A DNA stretch of 64,000 bases from positions 4,364,885 through 4,428,884 of the forward strand of contig NZ_CP044285.1 in NCBI RefSeq assembly GCF_008728635.1, read 5' to 3'. Positions 44,020 to 53,003 of this stretch are shown here, piece after piece. Source of the DNA: Hymenobacter baengnokdamensis. GTDB lineage: Bacteria; Bacteroidota; Bacteroidia; Cytophagales; Hymenobacteraceae. The notes beneath the pieces were generated by a model. That model made no database searches. It was not told the DNA's origin and was given only the letters and a program-made list of their open reading frames with translations. The position numbers were made by a program, and so were the translations under genes. The stretch's first letter is position 1. Every line of letters begins with the position of its first letter.

Positions 44020-45981
44020 TTAGTAGTTACTGAGTTCAGCGGTCAGGATTTTATCGCCTATTTCGAGCTGCTGCACTACGTTCATTCCTTGCACCACCTG
44101 GGCAAAGATGGTGTAGCGCCCGTCGAGGTGCGGGGTGGGCTGGTGCGTGAAGAAAAACTGGCAGCTCTCGGTATCCTTGCCGGCCGAGGCCAGGCCCACC
44201 GCCCCAGCGCCGTAGGTGAGCTGCGCAAACTCGGAACGCAGATTGTAGGGCGTGCTGCCCGAGCCATCGCCCCGCGGGTCGCCACCCTGGGCCACAAAAT
44301 CGGGCACTACGCGGTGAAAATATAGCCCATCGTAGAAATGCTTTTTCACTAAGCTCACAAAGCTGGCGACCGAGCCGGGGGCTTCGGCCACTTTCAGCTC
44401 AAGCACAATAATTCCTTTGGTGGTCGTCATGCGCACTTTTTGGCCTACCGGAATAGTCTGCACCAGCGCCCAGTCGATGGGGTGCTGGCTGGCGGGGCCG
44501 ACCGGCGCGGGTGTTTGCTTTGGAGCCTTGGTGAGCTTATCCAGCGCCTGCTGCAAGCCCAGCCAGGCCTCAATTTCGCGGGGCAGGGCCAGCTTACCCT
44601 GAGCCTGGCGTAAGGCAGCAAGGTCTTCGGGCTGCGGCGCGGGCACCAGCGCGGGGTTGGCAAAGGCCTCGGCTGCCGTGGCCAGCTGAGCTACGTCGCC
44701 GCCAGCCAGCGCCCGGCGCAAGGCGGCCGTGAAGTCGGCCTGCCGGGCGGCGGGAAAGCTCTTATTGCCCCGCAAACTCACCAACGCCGCCAACCCCGTA
44801 CCCGGCACAATGGTGGGGCCGCTCGTAAGAGCCGCTTCCTTAGCCAGAAAATCGAATTGCGCTGCGTCTTCGCTAAGGGCGGTAAGCAGAGCGGCTTTCT
44901 CGTATTGATTAATCGTTTTTTGGTAGCGCCGGCGGATGGTATCGGCCAGCGCCGGGCGGTGCGCCGGGCGGGCGTGGTGCAATGCGGCCTGCAAGAGCGT
45001 GGCGCGGGTGCGCCAATGGGTAGCGCGCTGAACATAAGGCAGAAAACTGGCCTTTGCCCACAGGCTATCGGTAGGCGTCTTGAGCAGCCATTCGGCCGCT
45101 ACCAGCGACTCCTGGGCCAGCGGCCTGGCCAGCGCCTGGTCTACGCTGGCTACTACGCCAATGAAAGAATGCAGCGGCAGCGCCCGCAAGGCAGCGATGC
45201 GCACCCGATGGTCGGCATCGGTGCTGGCTGCTTTCACCAGCGCCTCCCACGCCGCCGGCCGGCTTACCCGGCCCAGGGCCGACGCGCAATTCTCCCGCAC
45301 GAAATAATCGGGGTCGCTGGCCACCGTTTTCAGCAAAATCGGCAGCGCCACCCGCGCCAGCGTTGAATCCTGGCCCCGCATGCGGGTGAGGGCGGCCGAT
45401 GCGCCGGCCCGCGCCGGAGCTAGCTTCAGGCCGGGCTGGCCCAGCAATAGTACGGCCTGGCGCACCACCTCGGGCGTAGCCAACCCGCGCAGGCTGGCGC
45501 GGTACAGCGCCCAGGCCCGGCCAGGCGCGGCAGAAGAGTCGGGGCCGGGTATTTTCAGCATATAAAGCTGACTGACCGAATTTTTGGTGACGCAGCGGCC
45601 CAGCGCCTCGCAGGCAGCGCGGCGAGCTAGCAAATTTGTCTCGGGCTGAGCGAGGCGCTGGGCCAGGGCTGGCACGGCGGTGCTGTCGCCGGTCTGGCCC
45701 AGGGCGTAGGCAGCAGCGCGGCGCACGGCAGGGTTGGCATCCTGCAATAAGGGCAATAACGCGGGCACGGCTTTTTTATCCTGCACCGAGGCCAGGGCTT
45801 CGGCCGACACCGCCCGATAGGTGGCGTTTTTATCCTGTAGAAAAAGTAGAAGTGCGGCCGTCTTGCGTTCGTCCTGGGCCATGGCAATGCGGCGGCGCGT
45901 GGCATCGGCATAAGGATGAACCGGTGGTGCGCCAGCCGCCAGCAGCGGCAGCGCAAGAAAAAAAATAGGCAGAGGGCGCAT
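44020..45981 (-). CDS. HEAT-repeat protein with C-terminal cyclophilin peptidylprolyl isomerase
   Basis: 653 residues. A signal peptide (RPLPIFFLALPLLAAG) is followed by about 480 residues of HEAT repeats (AVPALLPLLQDANPAVRRAA, AVPALAQRLAQPETNL, YFVRENCASALGRV). Residues about 530-650 form a cyclophilin-type PPIase: IIVLELKVAEAPGSVASFV, the active FHRVVPDFVAQGGD and CQFFFTHQPTPHLDGRYTIF. Thus it may act as a periplasmic folding helper with a protein-docking solenoid. The start at 45981 is preferred because it gives the signal peptide. Confidence 0.88.
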   Translation of the reverse strand: MRPLPIFFLALPLLAAGAPPVHPYADATRRRIAMAQDERKTAALLLFLQDKNATYRAVSAEALASVQDKKAVPALLPLLQDANPAVRRAAAYALGQTGDSTAVPALAQRLAQPETNLLARRAACEALGRCVTKNSVSQLYMLKIPGPDSSAAPGRAWALYRASLRGLATPEVVRQAVLLLGQPGLKLAPARAGASAALTRMRGQDSTLARVALPILLKTVASDPDYFVRENCASALGRVSRPAAWEALVKAASTDADHRVRIAALRALPLHSFIGVVASVDQALARPLAQESLVAAEWLLKTPTDSLWAKASFLPYVQRATHWRTRATLLQAALHHARPAHRPALADTIRRRYQKTINQYEKAALLTALSEDAAQFDFLAKEAALTSGPTIVPGTGLAALVSLRGNKSFPAARQADFTAALRRALAGGDVAQLATAAEAFANPALVPAPQPEDLAALRQAQGKLALPREIEAWLGLQQALDKLTKAPKQTPAPVGPASQHPIDWALVQTIPVGQKVRMTTTKGIIVLELKVAEAPGSVASFVSLVKKHFYDGLYFHRVVPDFVAQGGDPRGDGSGSTPYNLRSEFAQLTYGAGAVGLASAGKDTESCQFFFTHQPTPHLDGRYTIFAQVVQGMNVVQQLEIGDKILTAELSNY

Positions 45982-46046
45982 ATAAGCACGGGGTTGAAGC
46001 CGCAAGTAACGGGCGGCCCGACCTTTGTAGCTTCAAGCTGCCTATT

Positions 46047-47291
46047 ATGCCTACCCCAACCGACCCGCACCAGCTCCGCATCCAGGATTTTCACTACGAC
46101 CTGCCCGCCGACCGTATCGCGCCTGAGCCCCTGCCCGACCGGGCGGCCAGCCGGCTGCTGGTAAGCCGCCAGGGCGTTATCAGCGATACGGTTTTCCGTG
46201 AGCTGCCCGGCGAGCTGCCCGCTGATAGCCTGCTGATTTTCAACGATACCCGCGTGGTGCGGGCCCGGCTGCTGGCCCAACGGCCGAGCGGGGGCCGGGT
46301 CGAGCTTTTTTGCCTGGAGCCGGTGGCTCCGCACCGCGCCATTGAGCCGGCCTTGCAACAAACCAGCGCCTGCACCTGGCGGTGCCTGGTGGGCAATGGC
46401 CGGCGCTGGAAAAGCGGCCCCGTAAGCCTGGAATTTACAGTTGACAACCAGCCGGCTACGCTATGGGCCGAGCGTCAGGCTATCGAGGTCGGCGGCGAAA
46501 GCCTGGTCGACTTTCGCTGGGAGCCCGCCACGCTGCCGTTTGCCGAGGTGCTGCGGGCAGCTGGCCACCTGCCCCTGCCGCCCTACCTGCACCGTCCCGA
46601 CACCGCCACCGATGCCGTGCGCTACCAAACGGTGTATGCGGCTCACGAAGGGGCCGTGGCCGCCCCTACGGCCGGCCTGCACTTTACCCCCGAGCTACTC
46701 GCCGAGCTGGCCGAGCGCGGCATTGCGACCGGCCACGTAACGCTGCACGTGGGGGCCGGCACCTTTCAGCCGGTGAAGGCCGAAACAATGGCCGACCATT
46801 CCATGCACGCCGAGCCGATTATTGTGCAGGCCAGCTTGTTGCGGCAGCTGCTGGCTCATCGGCCGCACCCGGTTATTGCGGTAGGTACTACCAGCCTGCG
46901 CACCCTCGAAAGCCTGTACTGGCTGGGGGCAACGCTGGTGCGCCAGCCCACTGCCGCAGCCGAGCTGCGCGTGACGCAGTGGCAGCCCTACGCGCCCCTG
47001 GCGCCCGGCGAAACCGACGTAGCGCCCGAAGCCGCGTTGCAGGCGCTCCTCCATCACCTCGATGCAACCGGCTCGGCGGCTATCGAAGCCAGCACGCAGC
47101 TGCTTATTGCGCCCGGCTACCGGTTTAGGCTGGCACAGGGGCTGATTACCAACTTTCACCAACCCGAAAGCACGCTATTGCTGTTAGTGTCGGCGCTGCT
47201 CGGGCCGGATTGGCGCCGGGTATACACCCACGCGCTTAACCACGGATACCGATTCTTAAGCTACGGCGATTCCTCGCTGCTTTTGCCCTAA
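46047..47291 (+). CDS. queA: tRNA preQ1(34) S-adenosylmethionine ribosyltransferase-isomerase
   Basis: 414-residue QueA, which transfers and isomerises the ribosyl part of SAM to preQ1 in tRNA, giving epoxyqueuosine. Motifs: DFHYDLP-like QDFHYDLPADRIAPEPLP, LIFNDTRVVRARL, TVYAAHEGAVAAPTAGLHFT and HVGAGTFQPVKAE. It is longer than the usual 340-360 residues because of insertions around residues 90-150. Acts after Tgt (37.6-38.7 kb). GACCTTTG (46020-46027) 19 bp upstream is a probable variant -7 box. Confidence 0.93.
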   Translation: MPTPTDPHQLRIQDFHYDLPADRIAPEPLPDRAASRLLVSRQGVISDTVFRELPGELPADSLLIFNDTRVVRARLLAQRPSGGRVELFCLEPVAPHRAIEPALQQTSACTWRCLVGNGRRWKSGPVSLEFTVDNQPATLWAERQAIEVGGESLVDFRWEPATLPFAEVLRAAGHLPLPPYLHRPDTATDAVRYQTVYAAHEGAVAAPTAGLHFTPELLAELAERGIATGHVTLHVGAGTFQPVKAETMADHSMHAEPIIVQASLLRQLLAHRPHPVIAVGTTSLRTLESLYWLGATLVRQPTAAAELRVTQWQPYAPLAPGETDVAPEAALQALLHHLDATGSAAIEASTQLLIAPGYRFRLAQGLITNFHQPESTLLLLVSALLGPDWRRVYTHALNHGYRFLSYGDSSLLLP

Positions 47292-47421
47292 GCATCGGGT
47301 TACTAGCTGCCTACAGCGAATTTGGCACGGCCTTTGAAAAGAAGCTGCTGTACGACGGACAACCCAGCTTAAGCTGCCTCGTACAATGAGTCGAAAACAC
47401 CTTTTCCCCACACTTTCAGTC

Positions 47422-47697
47422 ATGAAAAAAGTAATTCTGCTGCTCGCTACCTGCGCGTTTGCTACCGCGGCTATTGCCCAAACTACCCCCACTACCGAAG
47501 TGAAGGTTCGCGATAACGGTACTGTAAAAGCTACTACCAAAACCGGCAAAACCAACGTAGGCCAGGCCATCGAGAACACGGGTGAAGCTACCAAGAATGT
47601 AGCCACAAAAGCCGGCCACAAAATCAAGCACGGCACCCAGAAGGCTGGTGCCAAGCTAAAGCACGGCACCAAGAAAATGGAAGCCAAGACTGAGTAG
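47422..47697 (+). CDS. Small secreted Lys/Thr-rich protein of unknown function
   Basis: 91 residues: signal peptide MKKVILLLATCAFATAAIAQ, then a hydrophilic mature part of about 70 residues rich in Lys, Thr, Ala and Gly with short near-repeats (ATKTGKTN, ATKNVATKAGHKIKHGTQKA, AKLKHGTKK). No family recognised; it resembles LEA-like or cell-envelope-binding cationic peptides. Start at ATG 47422 rather than an upstream one, to give a normal signal peptide. A strong terminator follows. Confidence 0.7.
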   Translation: MKKVILLLATCAFATAAIAQTTPTTEVKVRDNGTVKATTKTGKTNVGQAIENTGEATKNVATKAGHKIKHGTQKAGAKLKHGTKKMEAKTE

Positions 47698-47715
47698 TCT
47701 ACCTTTTCAGCGCAC

Positions 47716-47749
47716 AAAAAAAGCCCTGGCTTCGGCCAGGGCTTTTTTT
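47716..47749. terminator. Bidirectional Rho-independent terminator
   Basis: AAAAAAAGCCCTGGC (47716-47730), TTCG loop, and the exact inverse GCCAGGGCTTTTTTT (47735-47749). It serves the small secreted gene and the converging 82-residue membrane gene. Confidence 0.9.
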
Positions 47750-47760
47750 GTGGGTTTCTC

Positions 47761-48009
47761 CTACCTGCCGGGCTGATTTTCGGGGGAATTCTCGCGTAGC
47801 TCGTACAGCACTTTTTCAACTACTCCGCGCCCGAAAATACTTACTCCGGCATTAAGCACTAGCAGGGCGCCGGTGCCGGCCAGTACCCACGCAGCAGCGG
47901 GCTTGCCCTGGGTTTTAAGCGAACCAGCCCAGTCAACCATGCTGGCGCCGGCCCCAATAGCCATCAGGCCTGCCGGCGCAAAAAGCAGCCACTTCTTTTT
48001 ATGAGTCAT
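47761..48009 (-). CDS. Small two-helix membrane protein of unknown function
   Basis: 82 residues: basic N-terminus MTHKKKWLLFAPAGLMAIGA, two membrane helices (about 7-26 and 42-60) and a polar C-terminus (RENSPENQPGR). No domain recognised. It converges on the previous gene over a shared terminator. Upstream, 48010-48267 (258 bp) holds the divergent start region with amtB. Confidence 0.6.
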   Translation of the reverse strand: MTHKKKWLLFAPAGLMAIGAGASMVDWAGSLKTQGKPAAAWVLAGTGALLVLNAGVSIFGRGVVEKVLYELRENSPENQPGR

Positions 48010-48267
48010 ATACGCAGCCGGATGGCTGGGAAAAGCAGCCCCCGCCTGACTAATACCATTCTGGCTGCGCGAGGGTTACCAGCAGCCTGAATTTCGCAAA
48101 CCACCAACTATAAAACACACACCATTCGCCGAAAGGGATTTTGCTTCATTTAATACACTATAATCTGCCTTTACCCCCTAAATTCAAAGGGGTTTCAGCT
48201 AGAATTACCTAAACATTGGCAAAACGCCCTATCTTCGCACAGGTCATTCTGCTATTTCAGGTATTTT

Positions 48268-49584
48268 ATGTCTCGCAAACAACTGCTTGCCCGCCCGTCG
48301 CTGGCCGTGCTCGTGATTCTGGCGCTGCTAGCTGCTTTCGTTCCCCATCACCATCCCGAGGCTGCTCCCAACAGTATGCAAACCGGAGATATAGCCTGGA
48401 TGCTATTCTCGACCGCGCTGGTGCTGCTCATGACGCCGGGCCTGGCCTTTTTCTACGGCGGCATGGTAAACCGGGGTAGCATCATCTCTACCATGCTGCA
48501 GAGCTTTATCTCACTGGGAGTCATTTCTTTGCTATGGTACGTAGTGGGCTTTTCACTGGCTTTCGGCAACGATATCGGGGGCGTAATCGGCGACCCCCGC
48601 ACGTTCTTTATGTTTGATAACGTGGGGACGGCTCCGCACCCGCGCCTGGGCATGGGGCTGCCGCTCGTGCTGTTTGCCGCTTTTCAGCTCAAGTTTGCCA
48701 TCATTACGCCGGCCCTCATCAGCGGCGGCTTTGCCGAGCGCATCCGGTTCTGGGGCTACCTGATTTTTATCTGCCTGTTTAGCATTTTTATCTATTGCCC
48801 ACTGGCCCACTGGGCCTGGCACCCCGACGGCTTTTTGGCCAAATGGGGCGTGCTGGACTTTGCGGGGGGTACAGTTGTGCATATTTCGGCTGGATTCGCA
48901 GCGCTGGCCGGGGCGCTGGCCATCGGCCGCCGCCGCTCGCACCTCGACGGCCACGCGCATACGCCGGTTAATATTCCGTTCGTTATTCTGGGCACGGGCC
49001 TGTTGTGGTTTGGCTGGTTTGGCTTCAATGCGGGCTCCGCATTAGGGGCCAATGCCCAGGCCGTGCAGGCCTTCGTAACCACGCACTTTGCTTCGGCCGC
49101 CGCCATGCTTACCTGGATGGTGCTGGAGGCGGCCCGTGGGCAGCGCCCCTCCGCTATGGGGGCCGCCGTGGGCGCGGTGGTCGGACTGGTGGCTATCACG
49201 CCAGCGGCGGGGTACGTGGCCTACGGGCCAGCCATTTCCATCGGTATTCTGGCGTCGGGGGTGAGCTTCGGGGCCGTTATTCTAAAAAACCGCACCACGC
49301 TCGACGATACGCTCGACGTGTTTCCGTGCCACGGAGTAGGCGGTATTGTGGGCATGCTGGCTACCGCGCTTTTTGCCCAGAAGGGCGGGCTGTTTACCGG
49401 TGGCGGCTCGTCGCTGCTGGGGTATCACCTGCTGACGCTGCTGGTTGTAGGTACCTTCACGTTTGGGGGCTCCTGGATTTTATACCGGGTCACTAACTTT
49501 ATCGTGCCCATCCGGGTAAATGCCGAGAACGAAACCCACGGGCTCGATACCAGCCAGCACGGCGAAGCCCTGCTGGCTGCCTGA
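48268..49584 (+). CDS. amtB: Ammonium transporter
   Basis: 438-residue Amt/Rh channel for ammonium uptake. An N-terminal hydrophobic segment, probably a signal peptide, precedes eleven helices. Family marks: DIAWMLFSTALVLLMTPGLA, FFYGGMVNRGSI, CPLAHWAWHP, DFAGGTVVHISAGFAALAGA (first pore His) and VFPCHGVGGIVGM (second pore His). GlnK, often paired with AmtB, is absent. TATCTTCG at 48230-48237 is one base off a -7 box. Confidence 0.94.
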   Translation: MSRKQLLARPSLAVLVILALLAAFVPHHHPEAAPNSMQTGDIAWMLFSTALVLLMTPGLAFFYGGMVNRGSIISTMLQSFISLGVISLLWYVVGFSLAFGNDIGGVIGDPRTFFMFDNVGTAPHPRLGMGLPLVLFAAFQLKFAIITPALISGGFAERIRFWGYLIFICLFSIFIYCPLAHWAWHPDGFLAKWGVLDFAGGTVVHISAGFAALAGALAIGRRRSHLDGHAHTPVNIPFVILGTGLLWFGWFGFNAGSALGANAQAVQAFVTTHFASAAAMLTWMVLEAARGQRPSAMGAAVGAVVGLVAITPAAGYVAYGPAISIGILASGVSFGAVILKNRTTLDDTLDVFPCHGVGGIVGMLATALFAQKGGLFTGGGSSLLGYHLLTLLVVGTFTFGGSWILYRVTNFIVPIRVNAENETHGLDTSQHGEALLAA

Positions 49585-49620
49585 TACGCGCCAGGCACGG
49601 AGCCTGTCGCTCCGCTGCCT

Positions 49621-50316
49621 ATGACCCAACTGCTTTCTACTGCCTACGAGGCTGATGCGCTGCCACCTGTTACGCCCATTGCCCTTGTCGGGGCGGGAGG
49701 GCTGGGCCGTGAGATAGCCCTCCTGATTACCCAGCTCAACGCCGCTGGGGCCAGCTGGCAACTGCTGGGCTTCTACGACGACCAACCGCCGGCCACCCCT
49801 GCCGTGGCGGGCCTCCCCTACCTGGGCACCGTGGCCGCCCTCAATGCCCGCCCTACCCCGCTGGCCGTGGCCGTGGCGGTGGGCAGCAGCGCAGCGCGGG
49901 CCGCCGTGGTGCAGCGCCTGCACTCGCCGCTGCTTTCATTCCCGTCCCTGGTTCACCCCGATGTAGCCCTGCGGGCCGAGCAGCGCGTGGCTTTGCAGGA
50001 AGGCTGCCTTATCCAGCGCGGCTGCATCCTGACCTGTGATATCCGTTTGGGCCGCTTTGTATTACTGAACCTGGGCTGCACGCTGGGCCACGACAGCGTA
50101 CTCGACGATTTCTGCTCCCTGATGCCTCACGCCAACGTGGGCGGCGGGGCGCACCTCGCCACGGGCGTATACCTGGGCACCAATGCCACGGTTATCCACC
50201 AGGTACATATTGGGGCGCATACCACCGTGGGCGCGGGGGCCGTAGTGGTGCATCATCTACCCGCCGGCTGCACTGCCGTAGGAGTGCCGGCGAGAAAAAT
50301 CAAGCCTTTGGACTGA
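49621..50316 (+). CDS. NeuD/PglD-like sugar O/N-acetyltransferase
   Basis: 231 residues: an N-terminal Rossmann-type segment (PIALVGAGGLGREIALLI, LLGFYDDQP) and a C-terminal left-handed beta-helix of hexapeptide repeats. The proposed catalytic His is in GCTLGHDSVLDD; the end VGVPARKIKPL is typical. Such enzymes acetylate UDP-linked amino sugars. The next gene, 48 bp downstream, is a DegT aminotransferase, the same pairing as PglD and PglE in diacetylbacillosamine synthesis, so an acetamido sugar for a surface glycan is likely. Confidence 0.88.
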   Translation: MTQLLSTAYEADALPPVTPIALVGAGGLGREIALLITQLNAAGASWQLLGFYDDQPPATPAVAGLPYLGTVAALNARPTPLAVAVAVGSSAARAAVVQRLHSPLLSFPSLVHPDVALRAEQRVALQEGCLIQRGCILTCDIRLGRFVLLNLGCTLGHDSVLDDFCSLMPHANVGGGAHLATGVYLGTNATVIHQVHIGAHTTVGAGAVVVHHLPAGCTAVGVPARKIKPLD

Positions 50317-50364
50317 GGCGTTGCGCCAGCGGCAACTCTTCCTCTCTCGTTCCCAGTTAATCAT

Positions 50365-51498
50365 ATGGACCGCATCTACCTCTCGCCTCCCCACCTGGGC
50401 CGCCACGAATTAAACTACCTGCATAAAGCAGTAGAAGACAATTGGGTAGCTCCGGTCGGGCCTAATCTCGATGGTTTTGAGGCCGATATCTGCGCCGCGG
50501 TAGGCGTGCCTTATTGCGTGGCCCTTACCTCGGGCACGGCGGCATTGCACCTGGGTCTGCTACTGCTGGGCGTGGGGGCCGGCGACGAAGTGCTGTGCCC
50601 CTCGTTTACCTTCGTCGCCTCGGCCAATGCCATTCTGTACTGCGGGGCCACGCCGGTATTCATTGATAGCGAAGATACTACCTGGAATATCTGCCCGCAG
50701 CGCCTGCGCGAAGCGATTACAGACCGTATCAGCCGGGGCAAAAAGCCTAAAGCCTTGCTGCTGGTGCATCTCTACGGCATGCCCGCCCGGCTCCCCGAAA
50801 TCCTAGCGCTGGCCGCCGAGTTTGAGCTACCGGTACTGGAAGACGCAGCCGAGGCCCTCGGCTCGCTCTGGGAGCACCAGCCGCTGGGCGGCTTCGGCCG
50901 GGTCGGCGTTTTTTCATTCAATGGCAATAAGATTCTGACTACCAGCGGGGGCGGTGCCCTCGTCACCTACGACCGCACGCTGGCCGAGAAAGCCCGTTTC
51001 CTGGCTACCCAGGCGAAAGACCCGGCCCCGCACTATCAGCATTCGCAGGTTGGCTTCAACTACCGCCTCAGCAACCTGCTGGCCGGCATTGGCCGCGGCC
51101 AGATGGAGCTGTTGCCCGACCGCGTGAAGCGCCGCCGCGAGATTTTCAGCTGGTACCGCGAGCATCTAGCCGGCCTGCCGGGCCTGGCCGTGGCCCCCGC
51201 TACCGAGCCGGCTGGCAGCCTCTCCAACCGCTGGCTTACCACTCTGCTGCTCGATAACGAGATTACCACCGCTACGCCCGAAACCGTTCGTCAGCACCTC
51301 GAAACGCGTAATATTGAGAGTCGTCCGCTCTGGAAGCCCCTGCACTTGCAGCCGCTCTTTGCCAATGCGCCCGTGTACGGCGGTGAGGTTTGCGCCGACC
51401 TTTTTGCCAGAGGCCTCTGCCTGCCCAGCGGCACCGCCATGGGCGAAGAGGAGCTAAAACGGGTGGCCAAAGCCCTGCGCGAGGCGCTCACCGCCTGA
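50365..51498 (+). CDS. DegT/DnrJ/EryC1/StrS family sugar aminotransferase
   Basis: 377-residue PLP enzyme that aminates a nucleotide keto-sugar. Motifs: YLSPPHLGRHELNYL, ALTSGTAALHLGLLLLGV, CPSFTFVASANAILYCGATP, LVHLYGMPA, the EDAAEALGS loop and the Schiff-base Lys in FSFNGNKILTTSGGG. Length is normal. Pairs with the acetyltransferase upstream; a matching 4,6-dehydratase is not in the window. Confidence 0.92.
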   Translation: MDRIYLSPPHLGRHELNYLHKAVEDNWVAPVGPNLDGFEADICAAVGVPYCVALTSGTAALHLGLLLLGVGAGDEVLCPSFTFVASANAILYCGATPVFIDSEDTTWNICPQRLREAITDRISRGKKPKALLLVHLYGMPARLPEILALAAEFELPVLEDAAEALGSLWEHQPLGGFGRVGVFSFNGNKILTTSGGGALVTYDRTLAEKARFLATQAKDPAPHYQHSQVGFNYRLSNLLAGIGRGQMELLPDRVKRRREIFSWYREHLAGLPGLAVAPATEPAGSLSNRWLTTLLLDNEITTATPETVRQHLETRNIESRPLWKPLHLQPLFANAPVYGGEVCADLFARGLCLPSGTAMGEEELKRVAKALREALTA

Positions 51499-51556
51499 TT
51501 TTTAACTTAGAGGCTACAGTAGGTGCGTAACTGCCGCTCGGAGCAGGCTCCAGCTG

Positions 51557-52873
51557 CTACTGTAGTCCGGCCAACAGGCGAACAATATCGGCAAACAAAG
51601 GCCAGCTGGCTGCTACCGGCTGCATACAATGCTGCTGCAAAGCCAGCAGTTGGGGCATGTTACCAACTATGGCGGCCGGGCAGCGGGCCAGCAGTTCTTC
51701 GAGCAGGCAGCCGAAGGCGCGCACCTCCAGGCGCTGTAAGGCAGTAGCTTCGGGAGCAGCCGGGTCGAAGAAGCTCGCGGCGCCAAAATCACTCAGCAGC
51801 GCGTCGCCGGCCGGCGTAGCCAGAATATTATGCGCGTAAAGGTCACCGTGCACAATGCCGCGCTCGTGCAAGTGAGCCGCCGCCGAAGCCACTCCATGCG
51901 CCAGCCACACAATTACCTCCGGAGTAAAAATAGAATTTTCTGAATATATATCGCGCGTGCAGGTAGCCAGGCTGGGCGGCCCGGCCAGGTTGCTGAACTC
52001 GGGGCCAATCAACCCAAGCACCAGGCCTTCGACGCCGGTCGGGTGCTGGTCAATCTTACCTTCTACTTCAACCAGATTAGCATGAGTGCCCGCGCTGATG
52101 CAGGCCGACATCTCACTATGCGGCAGGCCGTCGCTCGTAACGGCTCCTTTAAAAAGCTTCACCGCCACTGCCGTTGGCACCGAACCAGCGGGCTGCCACT
52201 GCGCCCGGTAGATAACGCCCGAGGCTCCCTCTCCCAATGGCTGCCCCAGGGCCAGCTCTTGCCAGGCGATAGTGCGAATGGGATGCATTGCCACGGCAGC
52301 TGTCTCCAATTCAGCACAAAATGGGTTGCCCGCGTAGGCCAGCCACGTCAGCTGCGGCATGGCCAGTAGCCAGGCGGGCAGCTCGGTAAGCTGATTGGCC
52401 GCAATGCGCAGCAGCTCCAAGCGGCTGCAATTAGCCAAAGATATGGGCAATTGGCGTAGCTGGTTGCCGGCCAGCAGCAGCTTTTGCAACTGGGTGCAAT
52501 TACCAATCTCATCCGGCAGGGCTTCGAGCTCATTATCAGTGAGAATGAGCCAGCGTAGCGCGGGTGGCAGCGAGGCCGCCGGCAAGGTGCGGATTTTGTT
52601 TGCCTTAAAGCCTACCATGCTGAGCCTGGGGCACTGGCCCAGCACCTCGGGCACGGTAGTAAACCGGTTGTCGGAGCAAAAAAGAATTTGTAGCCGGTGC
52701 AAGCGACTTAGGTCGGGGGGTAGCGCCGAAAGCCGGTTGCCCGACAGGTTCAGGATTTCCAGCGTATCCGCCAGGCTGAATAGCTCTTCGGGAAACTCCG
52801 TCAGATTAGCCGATAAATCAAGCCGGGTACTACCGGCCAGCTTACCCGACCGCAACTCTTCAAGCGTATGCAT
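51557..52873 (-). CDS. Leucine-rich repeat protein kinase
   Basis: 438 residues: about eight LRR units (residues 16-200; for example LEILNLSGNRLSALPPDLSR and LRWLILTDNELEALPDEIGN) followed by a Ser/Thr-type kinase domain (about 205-438). Kinase parts: glycine loop LGEGASGVIYRA, Lys in VAVKLF, catalytic loop GIVHGDLYAHNIL and DFG in LLSDFGAASFF. HGDLYxxN replaces HRDLKxxN, but the Asp and Asn are kept. No membrane helix or signal, so cytoplasmic. Substrate unknown. GACCTTTG (52885-52878) ends 4 bp before the start. Confidence 0.88.
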   Translation of the reverse strand: MHTLEELRSGKLAGSTRLDLSANLTEFPEELFSLADTLEILNLSGNRLSALPPDLSRLHRLQILFCSDNRFTTVPEVLGQCPRLSMVGFKANKIRTLPAASLPPALRWLILTDNELEALPDEIGNCTQLQKLLLAGNQLRQLPISLANCSRLELLRIAANQLTELPAWLLAMPQLTWLAYAGNPFCAELETAAVAMHPIRTIAWQELALGQPLGEGASGVIYRAQWQPAGSVPTAVAVKLFKGAVTSDGLPHSEMSACISAGTHANLVEVEGKIDQHPTGVEGLVLGLIGPEFSNLAGPPSLATCTRDIYSENSIFTPEVIVWLAHGVASAAAHLHERGIVHGDLYAHNILATPAGDALLSDFGAASFFDPAAPEATALQRLEVRAFGCLLEELLARCPAAIVGNMPQLLALQQHCMQPVAASWPLFADIVRLLAGLQ

Positions 52874-53003
52874 GCGGCAAAGGTCGGCAGCCTGGGCGTA
52901 TGGGCTGGTAGTGATGCGTTTTCTCGAGTTGGGCAGGCAGCCGCGGCCTGGTAAAACGCGCCGGGCCAGCCTGGCAGCGGGCTGGCCCAGCGTGCTTTCG
53001 ACG

